From: Clostridia bacterium
GTDB taxonomy: Bacteria; Bacillota; Clostridia; Christensenellales; Aristaeellaceae
Assembly: GCA_017545905.1 (NCBI GenBank)
Contig: JAFWXL010000013.1
Location: 1 to 39,291, forward strand
Direction of reading: 5' to 3'
DNA: 39,291 nucleotides
A program made the translations under genes and the position numbers. The notes under the pieces are model-generated. The model was given only the letters and a program-made list of their open reading frames with translations, was not told the origin of the DNA and did not search any database. Within the stretch, counting starts at the first letter, position 1; each line of letters starts with the position of its first letter. Positions 16,360 to 24,305 of this stretch are shown in pieces.

Positions 16360-17642
16360 TGCTGAATTATGCAAGTCTGTCCATGCCCTTCAAAACGCTG
16401 CTGGTCACCGCGCTGTTTCTCTCGCTCTGCACGGGCGTATGCACAAGCATCCTCGTCGGCAGAAAGCAGGGAAAGCTGTGTCAGCTGCTTCTGATCCTGA
16501 GCACAGCGGCGCTCGCCGCCATGATGCTGCTTTATACCTCCATCATCCCTGCCGAACGGGCAAAGCCAAATATTCCTTCCATTGCAATTGGGTTTGCTGA
16601 GCTTCCCATTTTGATTTCCGTTCTTCTGTGGCTGCTCATCTTGCTCTACCTCGTTCACGTGATTGCGGCGGAGATCAAGCGCCGCTCCACGGCCATCACG
16701 CTTTCCTCGATCAAAGAAAGCCTTGATCACCTTCAAACCGGCCTGTGCTTCTCTCTGCCAAACGGTCTGATTCTTTTGAGCAATCATCGCATGAACGAAC
16801 TGAGCCACCAGCTCTTTGGCCAGCCGCTTCAGAATGCGAATCTGTTCTGGAAAGCGCTTCAAAGCGGCGAAACCGCCAGCGGCGTTTCCCGTCTCTCCGC
16901 CGGCGATCATCCGGAATTCTCTCTGGCAGACGACTCCATCTGGACGTTCAAGTTTGAAAAACTGGACAGCGTCATCCAGATCACAGCTGCACAAACCACC
17001 AGGCAGCATCAGCTGCTCAGTGAGCTTCAGGTTCGTAATCGTGAGCTTGAAGCCATGAGCGAGCGTATCCGAAGCTACGGCGAAAAGGTTGACGAATACA
17101 TCACCGCGCGTGAACGGCTCGATACCCGTGTCAATCTGCATGGTTTTCTTGGACAATCCCTGCTGATGACCCGCCACTATCTGCAAAGCAAAACCGGAGA
17201 CAGGCAGAGGATTCTGGACATCTGGCAGCACAACGTCGATATCCTGCGCCTTGAAGCCGAACCGCAGCAGGAAGCCGACTCCCTTGCAAGCCTTAAAAGC
17301 GCCGCACAGGCAATCGGCATGCAGGTGCATGTTCATGGCAGCCTGCCTCCCAACCCCAGCCACAGAAGGCTCATCGCTTCTATCGGTGCTGAAGCGCTGA
17401 CCAACGCCGTCCGCCACGCAGGGGCGACGCAGCTGTTTATCGACGCGCAGGAATCAGCAAATACCTATGTTGTCCGCTATACCAACGACGGCGTTCTTCC
17501 TGATCATGCGATCACCGAGGGCGGCGGCCTTGGCAGCGCCCGCAGAAAGATTGAAGCTTCCGGCGGCAACATGCAAATCGAAGCCTCGCCGCACTTTGCC
17601 CTGATACTCTCCTTTGATAAAGAGGTGATGTCTCATGTATAA
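16356..17642 (+). CDS. Histidine kinase (HisKA_3/HATPase type)
   Basis: A 428-residue membrane kinase. Three hydrophobic helices (about 12-34, 40-60 and 80-102) lead into a PAS-like region at about 115-210. A coiled coil follows, then a dimerisation helix with VNLHGFLGQSLL, where His262 fits the phosphorylated His of the LuxR-partner kinases although Gly replaces the usual Asp/Glu. The ATPase domain is intact: an N-box at 344-355 (GAEALTNAVRHA), TNDG at about 376-379 and a glycine-rich lid at 389-404 (GGGLGSARRKIE). Translation starts at GTG 16356 or ATG 16359 after GGGGAGG, overlapping the upstream sensor stop. Its stop overlaps the start of the response regulator at 17635, so all three form one operon. 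It should phosphorylate that regulator. Confidence 0.82.
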   Translation: MMLNYASLSMPFKTLLVTALFLSLCTGVCTSILVGRKQGKLCQLLLILSTAALAAMMLLYTSIIPAERAKPNIPSIAIGFAELPILISVLLWLLILLYLVHVIAAEIKRRSTAITLSSIKESLDHLQTGLCFSLPNGLILLSNHRMNELSHQLFGQPLQNANLFWKALQSGETASGVSRLSAGDHPEFSLADDSIWTFKFEKLDSVIQITAAQTTRQHQLLSELQVRNRELEAMSERIRSYGEKVDEYITARERLDTRVNLHGFLGQSLLMTRHYLQSKTGDRQRILDIWQHNVDILRLEAEPQQEADSLASLKSAAQAIGMQVHVHGSLPPNPSHRRLIASIGAEALTNAVRHAGATQLFIDAQESANTYVVRYTNDGVLPDHAITEGGGLGSARRKIEASGGNMQIEASPHFALILSFDKEVMSHV

Positions 17643-18303
17643 TGTACTGATCGTCGAAGATGATCCTATGGCCAGAAAGCTCATGGAGATTTTTGTCTGT
17701 TCCAGTGAAGGATATCAGCTGGTTCCATCTCTGGACAGCGCTGCCATGGCCGAGCTTTACTGCATGACCAATCCCGTGGATCTGATCCTGATGGACGTCT
17801 GCACGGCCATGGACGCCAACGGCCTCGAAGTTGCCGGGAAGCTCAAAAAGCGATTTCCGCATATCAGGATCATCATCATCACCAGTCAGCCGGAATACAG
17901 CTACATCGACCATGCGCGGCAGATCGGTGTAGAGAGCTTCTGGTACAAAGAGCCTGCCTCCGAGGCGCTGCTTGATGTAATGAACAGAACGATGGCCGGG
18001 GAATCCGTCTATCCGGATTCAGCGCCTGTTATTCGCCTTGGCGCTGCGCTGAGCAGCGATTTTACCGATCGTGAGCTGGAAGTCCTCCATGAGCTGGTGA
18101 GCGGCAAAACAGACGCTGCGATTGCTGAGACGCTGTACATGTCCGTCACACGCGTCAAGCAGCACATTTTGAAAATTCGTGAAAAGACACAGTTTTCCAA
18201 CAGAACCGAGCTTGCTGTTCGTGCCAGAGAAAGCGGAATCGTGATTGGCGATCGGAAAGCTAATGATCATTCTATTCTCAAAACCATCGAGATCCTCAAC
18301 TAG
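17635..18303 (+). CDS. LuxR-type response regulator, canonical
   Basis: A 222-residue NarL/LuxR-family regulator. The receiver holds the expected residues: E8-D9-D10 acidic pocket, phosphoacceptor Asp54 (LILMD), Thr83 and switch Lys105 (FWYKEP). The output domain at about 143-200 has the LuxR helix-turn-helix (FTDRELEVLHELVSG, MSVTRVKQHILKI, NRTELAVRA). The sequence is clearly related to the degenerate regulator at 13870-14466, so a local duplication is likely. It overlaps the kinase stop by 8 bases, giving the operon order sensor, kinase, regulator. It probably binds the palindromic boxes in the divergent promoter region and upstream of the peptidoglycan-binding gene; which of the two paralogues binds them cannot be told from sequence. 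Confidence 0.88.
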   Translation: MYNVLIVEDDPMARKLMEIFVCSSEGYQLVPSLDSAAMAELYCMTNPVDLILMDVCTAMDANGLEVAGKLKKRFPHIRIIIITSQPEYSYIDHARQIGVESFWYKEPASEALLDVMNRTMAGESVYPDSAPVIRLGAALSSDFTDRELEVLHELVSGKTDAAIAETLYMSVTRVKQHILKIREKTQFSNRTELAVRARESGIVIGDRKANDHSILKTIEILN

Positions 18304-18374
18304 TATTGTGTTCAGGTGTTATGGGCAAGCAATGTACACCCACAGTACACATGCCCAGCTTGTTGAGGATCTCC
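18289..18374. repeat. Nested inverted repeat at the end of the regulator operon
   Basis: GAGATCCTCAAC (18289-18300), the last codons of the regulator, pairs perfectly with GTTGAGGATCTC (18363-18374). Inside lie GGGCA/TGCCC (18323-18356) and TGTAC/GTACA (18333-18349). No T-run follows; a C-rich tract does. It may serve as a transcript end or mark an old insertion boundary. Confidence 0.6.
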
Positions 18375-18526
18375 CCCCCAATCCCCCAATGAACGCACGA
18401 TTTCATCATGCAGCTGCGCGTTTTTCAAACGCTTCAATCCAAGATGTCGATCATCTTCCCTATTATTGTTTTACCAAGTTTTCTGTCTGACATTCAAATT
18501 ACTGTCTAACAACCCGCATGTTGCCA
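18375..18526. other. Intergenic stretch without a recognised gene
   Basis: Together with the repeats on either side this makes a gap of about 320 bases between the regulator stop and the relaxase remnant. It begins with a run of C (CCCCCCCAATCCCCC) and then becomes AT-rich. No gene, tRNA or promoter stands out. Confidence 0.5.
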
Positions 18527-18613
18527 TTCGGAACAATACCAACCTTTTATTCCGAATAAAGCTGTGTATTGTTCGGAATAATGCATGGTATTATTCCGAT
18601 CTATTGTTCCGAA
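18527..18613. repeat. 87-bp MITE-like element with 12-bp terminal inverted repeats
   Basis: TTCGGAACAATA (18527-18538) and TATTGTTCCGAA (18602-18613) are perfect inverted ends. Inside are the 13-base palindrome TTATTCCGAATAA (18547-18559) and the hairpin TCGGAATAAT/ATTATTCCGA (18573-18599). The element is AT-rich and codes for nothing. No convincing target duplication was seen. It sits beside a relaxase remnant. Confidence 0.55.
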
Positions 18614-18622
18614 AAGCCCTCT

Positions 18623-19144
18623 TTATTCCAGATTCTGCACATTTCGTTCCTTGTGCTTTTCAAAGCCCATGATCTTCTCCACATTCGCTTTCACCGTCAA
18701 TAACTCCCTCATCTCATCCCGCGCTTTCCGGTATTCCGGGAGCGCCTTTTTCTTTTCTTCAAGCAGCTTTGCGTATTCATCCTGCAGCCTTTTGATCGTC
18801 GGCAGCTTCTTCAGCCCCAGCTCATCAAACGCTTTCTTCACAGCTTTGTGACGAAGGATGTCACTTTCATGCTCCGCGTAAAACTTTTTGGAATAGTCCG
18901 CCTTGCAATATGCCGCATACACATCCCGCGTCTTGATGTACGTCAGAATATGGCCACGAAGCGCCGACATCTCATCCATTCGCTCCTCAATCGTTCTGAT
19001 TTGCTTTGCCAGTTCATGATATCTCTCGACAGCTTCATCTGACTTCTGTACAAGCGCATCCATCTCCATGAGCCCATGCTCCTGCAGATCGTTCATGCTC
19101 TGCGCCATCTGTTTGAGGTTGAACACCTTCGCCCAGCGCTCATA
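18623..19144 (-). pseudogene. Relaxase/mobilisation nuclease, C-terminal remnant
   Basis: About 173 residues remain. The sequence matches from memory the helical C-terminal end of relaxases in Firmicute integrative elements: YERWAKVFNLKQMAQ at the start, then TYIKTRDVYAAYCKADYSKK, FYAEHESDILRHKAVKKAF, LPTIKRLQDEYAKLLEEKKK and ARDEMRELLTVKANVEKIMG. The whole N-terminal nuclease domain, including the catalytic Tyr and the His triad, is missing; an in-frame TAA lies just upstream of the homologous part. A GTG at 19126 could start a short product, but nothing suggests it is functional. The fragment shows that an integrative or mobilisable element once sat here. Confidence 0.72.
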
Positions 19145-19293
19145 CTGCCTCCTTTATCTGCCTGTACTTTTCTGCTTATCCGCCTCCTTATCAATCATTA
19201 TATAATAAAACAGCTTCAGGAATCAGATCGAAACCAAAAAGCTGCTTTCATTGATCATTTTCTGTCTAGCCGATTTCAGGTATACTGCCTTTG

Positions 19294-19482
19294 CTACGCA
19301 TACTTCTTCCTCTGCTCAATCACCCCGGCAAGCAGCGTAATCAGCATTTCGGCGCTTTGCTCATTTTCCAACACTGTCAGCTGCGGGTCGCCCTCCCGGA
19401 TGCGCAGCGTCCTTCGGATTTCCTTGGGAATCACCACGCGCCCCAGCTCGTCGATCCTTCGCACAATACCCGTTGCTCGCAC
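19294..19482 (-). CDS. AbrB/SpoVT-type transition-state regulator, short
   Basis: A 62-residue protein. The first 33 residues, ATGIVRRIDELGRVVIPKEI followed by RRTLRIREGDP, are the highly conserved swapped-hairpin DNA-binding domain of AbrB/SpoVT proteins. After GDP the sequence departs from the usual LEIF...ILKKYSP continuation and ends in a short helix (SAEMLITLLAGVIEQRKKYA). It could be a genuine short member or one with a replaced tail. GTG at 19482 is chosen because GGAGG lies 10 bases upstream and the family motif starts there; the long upstream open frame is not credible. The domain normally binds DNA as a dimer or tetramer. Its position beside a relaxase remnant suggests it may belong to the same decayed element. 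Confidence 0.65.
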   Translation of the reverse strand: MRATGIVRRIDELGRVVIPKEIRRTLRIREGDPQLTVLENEQSAEMLITLLAGVIEQRKKYA

Positions 19483-19671
19483 GAAAATGCTGCCTCCTTC
19501 ATTGCTTTTCCGTTCCTTGCGCAGCCCCGGCCTCGTCTGCACGGCTCGGCTCTTTTCAGGCTTTCTCTGGAATCGGGTCCGGCGGCTCGCCGGTTTGCTA
19601 AGCGAGCTTAGTATGCAGCGCAGGCATTTGATTATGCACGGGCAGAATGTGGCAATGGATGGCATGGCAGC

Positions 19672-19715
19672 AAGCAAAAGCAGCGCCGCCGTCTGAGCAA
19701 AACCGGCGGCGCTGC
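19672..19715 (-). terminator. Terminator of the LD-carboxypeptidase gene
   Basis: GCAGCGCCGCCG (19680-19691) and CGGCGGCGCTGC (19704-19715) form a perfect 12-bp stem with a 12-base loop, followed on the minus strand by TTTTGCTTG. It lies 14 bases past the stop at 19730. Confidence 0.82.
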
Positions 19716-19729
19716 GCTGTAATATGCCG

Positions 19730-20668
19730 TTAATCCCTGACCGCAGCCTCCAGCACCTCAAGCGTGCAGCTGCCGGCGTCCATGCGGCAGCGCGCGCCAA
19801 AGGGCAGCGTCAGCTTGGGCACACAGTGACCGCTCTGAAGGCCCATGAAGATCGGCTTTCCACTGGGCACAACCACGTCGCGGATGATCTCCTCAATCGT
19901 GAATGCATAATCCTTGAACTCGATTTCGCAGTGATTGAAATCGCCGAAGACCACGCCGGCGCAGTCGTCAAATTTTCCAGCAAGACGCAGCTGCGTAAGC
20001 ATGCGGTCAATACAATAGGTATGCTCGTCAATCTCTTCAATGAAGAGGATGCGTCCTTTCGTATCCAGCTCATACGGCGTGCCCAGAGAACTGGTAATCA
20101 GCATCAGATTGCCGCCCACCAGCATGCCCTCGGCCTTGCCGGGCTGAATGCACTTGCGCGCGGGATAATCCGGATGATTCATCAGTTCGCCCGCAGGCGC
20201 AGCGCAGCCCGCCACTTTCATCAGCCATTCATAGGTAAACGGATGCATATCCTCCAGCCAGTCCGACATGGGCATGGGCCCCTGGAACGTACACAGGCCC
20301 GCCTTTTCCTGCATGGCGATATGCATGGCCGTGATATCGCTCAGGCCGATAAAAATCTTCGGATGCGCTGCGATCGCCTCGTAATCCAGCCGGTCCAGCA
20401 TGCGCGTGGTACCATAGCCGCCGCGCAGGCACATGATCGCGTCCACTTCGTCATCCATGAACATGGCATTCACATCGCGCGCACGCAGTTCATCCGTGCC
20501 GGAGAGATAGCCGTATTTCTTGCCGCAGCTTTCGCCCAGCTTCACGCGGAAACCCGCGCGCTGTATGGTTTCCACCGCACGTTCAATCGCGCCCTCTGTG
20601 CGCACGGCGCCGGACGGCCCAATCAGGCCGATGGTGTCACCAATTTTCAGCTTTTTTCCGTAAAGCAT
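19730..20668 (-). CDS. LD-carboxypeptidase (peptidase S66 family)
   Basis: A 312-residue cytosolic enzyme of the S66 family (LdcA/MccF). The nucleophile Ser110 lies in FIGLSDITA, with catalytic Glu211 or Glu212 in FIEEIDEHTYCIDRM and His281 in GLQSGHCVPK; LRGGYGTTR is another family element. LdcA removes the terminal D-Ala from murein tetrapeptides, whereas MccF relatives cleave peptide antibiotics; the sequence alone does not separate the two. The ATG at 20668 follows AGAGG at seven bases and is preferred over a TTG two codons upstream. The gene lies downstream of the M20 amidohydrolase, alanine racemase and oligopeptide transporter genes on the same strand, which favours a role in recycling cell-wall peptides. 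No signal peptide is present. Confidence 0.85.
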   Translation of the reverse strand: MLYGKKLKIGDTIGLIGPSGAVRTEGAIERAVETIQRAGFRVKLGESCGKKYGYLSGTDELRARDVNAMFMDDEVDAIMCLRGGYGTTRMLDRLDYEAIAAHPKIFIGLSDITAMHIAMQEKAGLCTFQGPMPMSDWLEDMHPFTYEWLMKVAGCAAPAGELMNHPDYPARKCIQPGKAEGMLVGGNLMLITSSLGTPYELDTKGRILFIEEIDEHTYCIDRMLTQLRLAGKFDDCAGVVFGDFNHCEIEFKDYAFTIEEIIRDVVVPSGKPIFMGLQSGHCVPKLTLPFGARCRMDAGSCTLEVLEAAVRD

Positions 20669-20691
20669 AGTCAAACCTCTTTTCTATGCGC

Positions 20692-20850
20692 AGGGGAACG
20701 TTGGGGCTATCGCCCCAAACCCCATCCGGGGACATCGTCCCCAGACCCTTTCTTCGCTTCGCGCACTCTATCGATAGCCTAAATCACTCCATGATGGGAG
20801 TGCAGAGGGCCAATGGCCCTTTGCCCGCCGGAGGCCGTAACCCCCTGTTC
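20692..20850. repeat. Interspersed intergenic repeat, longer copy
   Basis: The gap between the M20 and LD-carboxypeptidase genes is filled by GC-rich hairpins: TTGGGGCTATCGCCCCAA (20701-20718), then GGGGACATCGTCCCC, and further on GGGCCAATGGCCC. The segment around 20696-20730 recurs in inverted orientation at 22083-22125. It looks like a dispersed REP-like family and may end the M20 transcript. Confidence 0.6.
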
Positions 20851-20851
20851 C

Positions 20852-22024
20852 TCAGCCCTTGTCCAGCACAAGCGCAACGTGCATCAGCGCGCCGATGGCC
20901 ATGCAGCGTTCATCAGGCGCAAAGTCCCTGCTGTGCAGCGGCGGCGCAGGCATCTTTTCCTTCGGCGAGCATCCGACATGGAAAAACGCGCCCGGCGCAC
21001 AGTCGCTGAAAAAGGAGAAATCCTCGCCGCCCATGCTCGGTTCAGGCTTTTCCACGGCGTTCTCGCGGCCGAAAAGCCTGCCCGCCACGCGGCGGATGCG
21101 CATTGCTTCCTGATCGTTATTCACCAGCGCGGCATAGCCGGGAATGATGTTCACATCTGCCGTGCAGCCCATCGCCAGCGCCACGCCAGTGGTCACTTCC
21201 TCAATGCGGCGCTTCATCATCGTGCGGATCTCGCTGTTCGCCGTGCGCAGTGTGCCGCGGATGGACACGCTGTCGCAGATGATATTGGGCGCCGTGCCGC
21301 CGCTGATCTGGCCCAGACTGAGAACCGCGCTGGAAATCGGCGAAAGATTGCGCGATACCAGCGTCTGCAGCGTGGTAATCACCTGCGCCGCACAGACGAT
21401 GGCGTCTGCGCTGCGCTCGGGATACGCGCCGTGGCCCGCACGGCCGTTGATCCTGATGCGCACGCTGTCGGTGGAGGCATTGAGCGTGCCTGCGCGCGTC
21501 TCAATCGTGCCCAGCGGCAGATTCGGCATCACATGCAGGCCGTATACGCGGTCCACATGCGGATTTTCCATCGCGCCGGCAGCCACCATCGGCTCCGCGC
21601 CGCCCTCGGTTTCCTCCGCCGGCTGGAAGAGCAGCTTCACCTTGCCCGGCAGCTGATCGCGGATGCTCATGAGCACCTTTGCCGCACCCAGCAGGATCGC
21701 CGCATGCATATCATGACCGCAGGCATACATCATGCCCGGATGCTCTGATCGGAATGCACAGCCCTCCGGCTCCTCGATAGGCAGCGCATCGATATCCGCA
21801 CGCAGGCCGATTACGCCGCCCGGCAGAGTACCCTCAATCAGGGCGATCACCCACGTGCGCTCCGTCGTGTACGGAATGCCCAGCTCATCGAGCGTATCGC
21901 AGATCACCTTCTGCGTCTTGAATTCCGCAAAGCCCTTCTCGGGAATCCTGTGCAGCTGACGGCGCTTTGCAATCATCCAATCCGCCTGCGCCTCAACAAG
22001 CGCTTTCAATTCCCTGTCTTTCAT
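20852..22024 (-). CDS. M20 family metal-dependent amidohydrolase
   Basis: A 390-residue cytosolic enzyme of the M20D amidohydrolase group (N-acyl amino acid, hippurate or IAA-conjugate hydrolases). Metal-binding and family motifs are in order: GLRADIDALPIEE, ACGHDMHAAILLG, QPAEETEGGAEPM, the dimerisation-domain motif GRAGHGAYPERSADAI, and GGEDFSFF near the end. These enzymes hydrolyse amide bonds of N-acylated amino acids or dipeptides using two divalent metals. The start is supported by GGGAGGAACTGAGA before the ATG. It lies between alanine racemase and LD-carboxypeptidase genes, so an N-acyl amino acid or peptide released during wall turnover is a sensible substrate, but this is inference; the annotation cannot be more specific than the family. 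Confidence 0.85.
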   Translation of the reverse strand: MKDRELKALVEAQADWMIAKRRQLHRIPEKGFAEFKTQKVICDTLDELGIPYTTERTWVIALIEGTLPGGVIGLRADIDALPIEEPEGCAFRSEHPGMMYACGHDMHAAILLGAAKVLMSIRDQLPGKVKLLFQPAEETEGGAEPMVAAGAMENPHVDRVYGLHVMPNLPLGTIETRAGTLNASTDSVRIRINGRAGHGAYPERSADAIVCAAQVITTLQTLVSRNLSPISSAVLSLGQISGGTAPNIICDSVSIRGTLRTANSEIRTMMKRRIEEVTTGVALAMGCTADVNIIPGYAALVNNDQEAMRIRRVAGRLFGRENAVEKPEPSMGGEDFSFFSDCAPGAFFHVGCSPKEKMPAPPLHSRDFAPDERCMAIGALMHVALVLDKG

Positions 22025-22039
22025 TCTCAGTTCCTCCCA

Positions 22040-22126
22040 GTTTCGTCAAACCGCCGCAAAGCGCAGCAGGGAGCCTGAAGGACCAGTCCCTCAGATGGGG
22101 TTTGGGGCGATAGTCCCAATGTCCCC
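22040..22126. repeat. Interspersed intergenic repeat, partial inverted copy
   Basis: Read on the minus strand, AGGGGACATTGGGACTATCG (from 22125 downward) and the following CCCCAAACCCCATC repeat the core of the element at 20692-20850 with few differences. It lies directly after the alanine racemase stop and may help end its transcript. Confidence 0.55.
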
Positions 22127-23272
22127 TCACTCCATCGCTTCCGTCACTTCGACGACCTCACCGTTTTCGATGTAAACTCTCGGCACGCGCTTTCCCGTAC
22201 GCGCAAGGGACTCGTTTCTGTTGAGACTGCCCCATCCGGCATACTCGTCCACGCCGATGGAGCCGCCCAGCAGGATCACCTCGTCGCCCTCATTGGCGTC
22301 CGGGATGTCCGTCACGTCGACCATCATCTGATCCATACACACCAGACCGACCACCGGAGCGCGCCTGCCTCGGATCTCAACCTCGCCGCAGCTGTTCAGC
22401 CGCGGATAGCCGTCGATATAACCGCACGAAAGCGTCGCCACGATGCTGTCACGCGAAACGGGATGCGTCTCGTCATAGCCCAGACACTCGCCCGCCGCCA
22501 CACGATGCAGCTGTGCGATACGCGCCTTGACCGTGATTGCCAGTCGGCTTTCCTCCGGATGCGCATAGCCGCGCGGATACACGCCATAGAGCCATGCGCC
22601 TGTGCGCACGGCGTCCATGTGATCCTGCGGATAGCGCACCATGCCGATGCTGTCCAGCGCATGCACCATCGCAGCGCAAATGCCGCGCGCCGCAAGCGCA
22701 TCGCGCACGCCGGTAAGCCGGTCGATCTGCCGCCTGTCGCTTTCTTTGTCGCGCAGCGCCAGATGCGTGAACAATCCTTCCATGCTGATCACACCGCTTT
22801 CCTGCATGCGCGCGATCACGTCCGGCGCATTCTCCGGAAGCAGACCGATGCGGTTGAGTCCGGTTTCGATCTTCGCATGCACGCGGGCCTGCCTGCCGGC
22901 GGCCTGCGCCGCCTCCATGACGGTCTTTGCATATTGCTCAGAAAAGACCGTCAAAAGCATGTCCGCAGCAATTGCCTTTTCCAGCTGCGCCCGGCTGCAC
23001 AGTCCCAGAATCAGCACCTCGCTTAGCGGCAGCACGCAGCGGATCTGCGCCGCCTCGTTATAGGAGGCCACAGCGAATATCCTCTGTCCCTCCTGCCACA
23101 GCTTTTGGGCGACCATCTTTGCACCCAGGCCGTAGGCGTCCGCCTTGAGCACGCAGATCAGCTGCGTATTCCCCGAAAGATGCGCAAGCGCATTGCGGTA
23201 GTTCGTCACCAGCCGTGTCAGGTCCACCTCAGCCCAGCAGCGGGAGACAGCTTCTTCACAGGAGATTTTCAT
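22127..23272 (-). CDS. alr: Alanine racemase
   Basis: A 381-residue PLP enzyme that interconverts L- and D-alanine, supplying or recovering D-Ala for peptidoglycan. The PLP-binding lysine is Lys43 in VLKADAYGLGA. Other family features are AEVDLTRLVTNYRNA, KIETGLNRIG, the C-terminal barrel with GECLGYDETH and SCGYIDGYPR, and VGLVCMDQMMVDVTD. Length is typical. The ATG at 23272 follows GAGGAGGGG and matches family starts; the upstream extension of the open frame has no family similarity and runs through the terminator of the transporter operon. Many bacteria have one housekeeping and one catabolic racemase. Its position between a peptide transporter and murein-peptide-type hydrolases suggests a recycling role. 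Confidence 0.93.
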   Translation of the reverse strand: MKISCEEAVSRCWAEVDLTRLVTNYRNALAHLSGNTQLICVLKADAYGLGAKMVAQKLWQEGQRIFAVASYNEAAQIRCVLPLSEVLILGLCSRAQLEKAIAADMLLTVFSEQYAKTVMEAAQAAGRQARVHAKIETGLNRIGLLPENAPDVIARMQESGVISMEGLFTHLALRDKESDRRQIDRLTGVRDALAARGICAAMVHALDSIGMVRYPQDHMDAVRTGAWLYGVYPRGYAHPEESRLAITVKARIAQLHRVAAGECLGYDETHPVSRDSIVATLSCGYIDGYPRLNSCGEVEIRGRRAPVVGLVCMDQMMVDVTDIPDANEGDEVILLGGSIGVDEYAGWGSLNRNESLARTGKRVPRVYIENGEVVEVTEAME

Positions 23273-23303
23273 TCTGATTTTCCCCTCCTCAGAAAACGAT
23301 AAA

Positions 23304-23334
23304 GGGAGCTGCCGCTGTCTGATCGGCAGCTCCC
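23304..23334 (-). terminator. Terminator of the oligopeptide transporter operon
   Basis: GGGAGCTGCCG and CGGCAGCTCCC form an 11-bp perfect stem with a 9-base loop, followed on the minus strand by TTTATCGTTTT. It lies between the oppF-type stop and the alanine racemase start. Confidence 0.82.
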
Positions 23335-23339
23335 CGACA

Positions 23340-24305
23340 TTATGCCTTGAGCATTTCGCGATACTTTGCCAGTTCCTTCTCGTTGCCCCAGACCATGTGT
23401 CCTTTCTCGATCTCCACCCACTTGGGCTGATCGAAGGAATAATCATGCTGCGTCGGATCGTAAACCTCGAGCACCTTGTTCTTCTCCCTTGCCGGATCCG
23501 GAAGCGGAATGGCAGAGAGCAGCGCGCGGGTATACGGATGCAGCGGATGGGCAAAGAGCTTCTCTGTCTCAGCCAGCTCCACCAGCACGCCCTTGTGAAT
23601 GACGGCGATGCGGTCGCAGATAAAGCGCATGACCGACAGGTCATGAGAGATGAACAGATAGGTCAGGCCGCGCTCCTTCTGCAGAACGGAAAGCAGATTG
23701 AGCACCTGCGCGCGGATGGATACATCCAGCGCGGAGATCGGCTCGTCCGCGATGATGAAATCCGGCTGCATGATCAGCGCGCGGGCCACGCCGATGCGCT
23801 GGCGCTGTCCGCCGGAAAACTCGTGCGGGAAGCGGCTGGCAAATTCCGGCAGCAGACCAACCTCGGAGAGCGCCTTCTCCACGCGGTCCCTGCGCACCTT
23901 TTCAGAGATCTTCTCGCCGTTGAGCAGGCCCTCGGAGACGATGTAGTCAACCTTGGCGCGCTCGTTGAGCGAGGCCATCGGATCCTGGAAGATCATCTGG
24001 ATCTCGCGGGTCACCTTGCGGTCGAGCTCTCTGGAGATCTTGCCGTTGATCTTCTGGCCCTTGAAGATGACGTCGCCGGACGTCGTCGGATTGATGCGGA
24101 TGATGGCGCGGCCGATGGTCGTCTTGCCCGAGCCGGACTCGCCGACCAGACCGAAGGTCTCGCCCTTGAAGATGTCAAAGCTCACGTTCTTGACAGCCTT
24201 GAACAGGTTCTTTCCCTTTCCAAAGCAGATGGACATATTCCTGACGGACAGGAGCACTTCTTTATTCTCAGGCATAGCCAGGAGCAATTCTTTATTCTCA
24301 GGCAT
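23340..24305 (-). CDS. oppF: Oligopeptide ABC transporter ATP-binding protein, OppF type
   Basis: A 321-residue ABC ATPase. Walker A is in [14 protein letters not shown], the signature is [15 protein letters not shown], and Walker B is [14 protein letters not shown]. It ends with the C-terminal extension typical of OppD/OppF proteins. It pairs with the OppD-type ATPase encoded just upstream to drive peptide import. The N-terminus is duplicated: residues 1-10 ([10 protein letters not shown]) and 11-20 ([10 protein letters not shown]) come from a 30-bp tandem repeat that also doubles the start codon. The ATG at 24305 lies inside the end of the upstream gene, with GAAGGG just before it. Initiation at 24275 is also possible and would give the usual family length. 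Confidence 0.9.
   Translation of the reverse strand: MPENKELLLAMPENKEVLLSVRNMSICFGKGKNLFKAVKNVSFDIFKGETFGLVGESGSGKTTIGRAIIRINPTTSGDVIFKGQKINGKISRELDRKVTREIQMIFQDPMASLNERAKVDYIVSEGLLNGEKISEKVRRDRVEKALSEVGLLPEFASRFPHEFSGGQRQRIGVARALIMQPDFIIADEPISALDVSIRAQVLNLLSVLQKERGLTYLFISHDLSVMRFICDRIAVIHKGVLVELAETEKLFAHPLHPYTRALLSAIPLPDPAREKNKVLEVYDPTQHDYSFDQPKWVEIEKGHMVWGNEKELAKYREMLKA

Noticed and set aside
19483-19800. N-terminal extension of the AbrB-type gene up to 19800
   Set aside because: The extension is low in family similarity, rich in Arg and Ala, runs through the terminator of the carboxypeptidase gene, and a GTG with a good ribosome site lies at the conserved domain start.
22127-23644. Alanine racemase extended by about 124 N-terminal residues
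   Set aside because: The extension is Arg/Ser-rich without family similarity, crosses an intrinsic terminator and the oppF end, and ignores the good ribosome site at the inner ATG.
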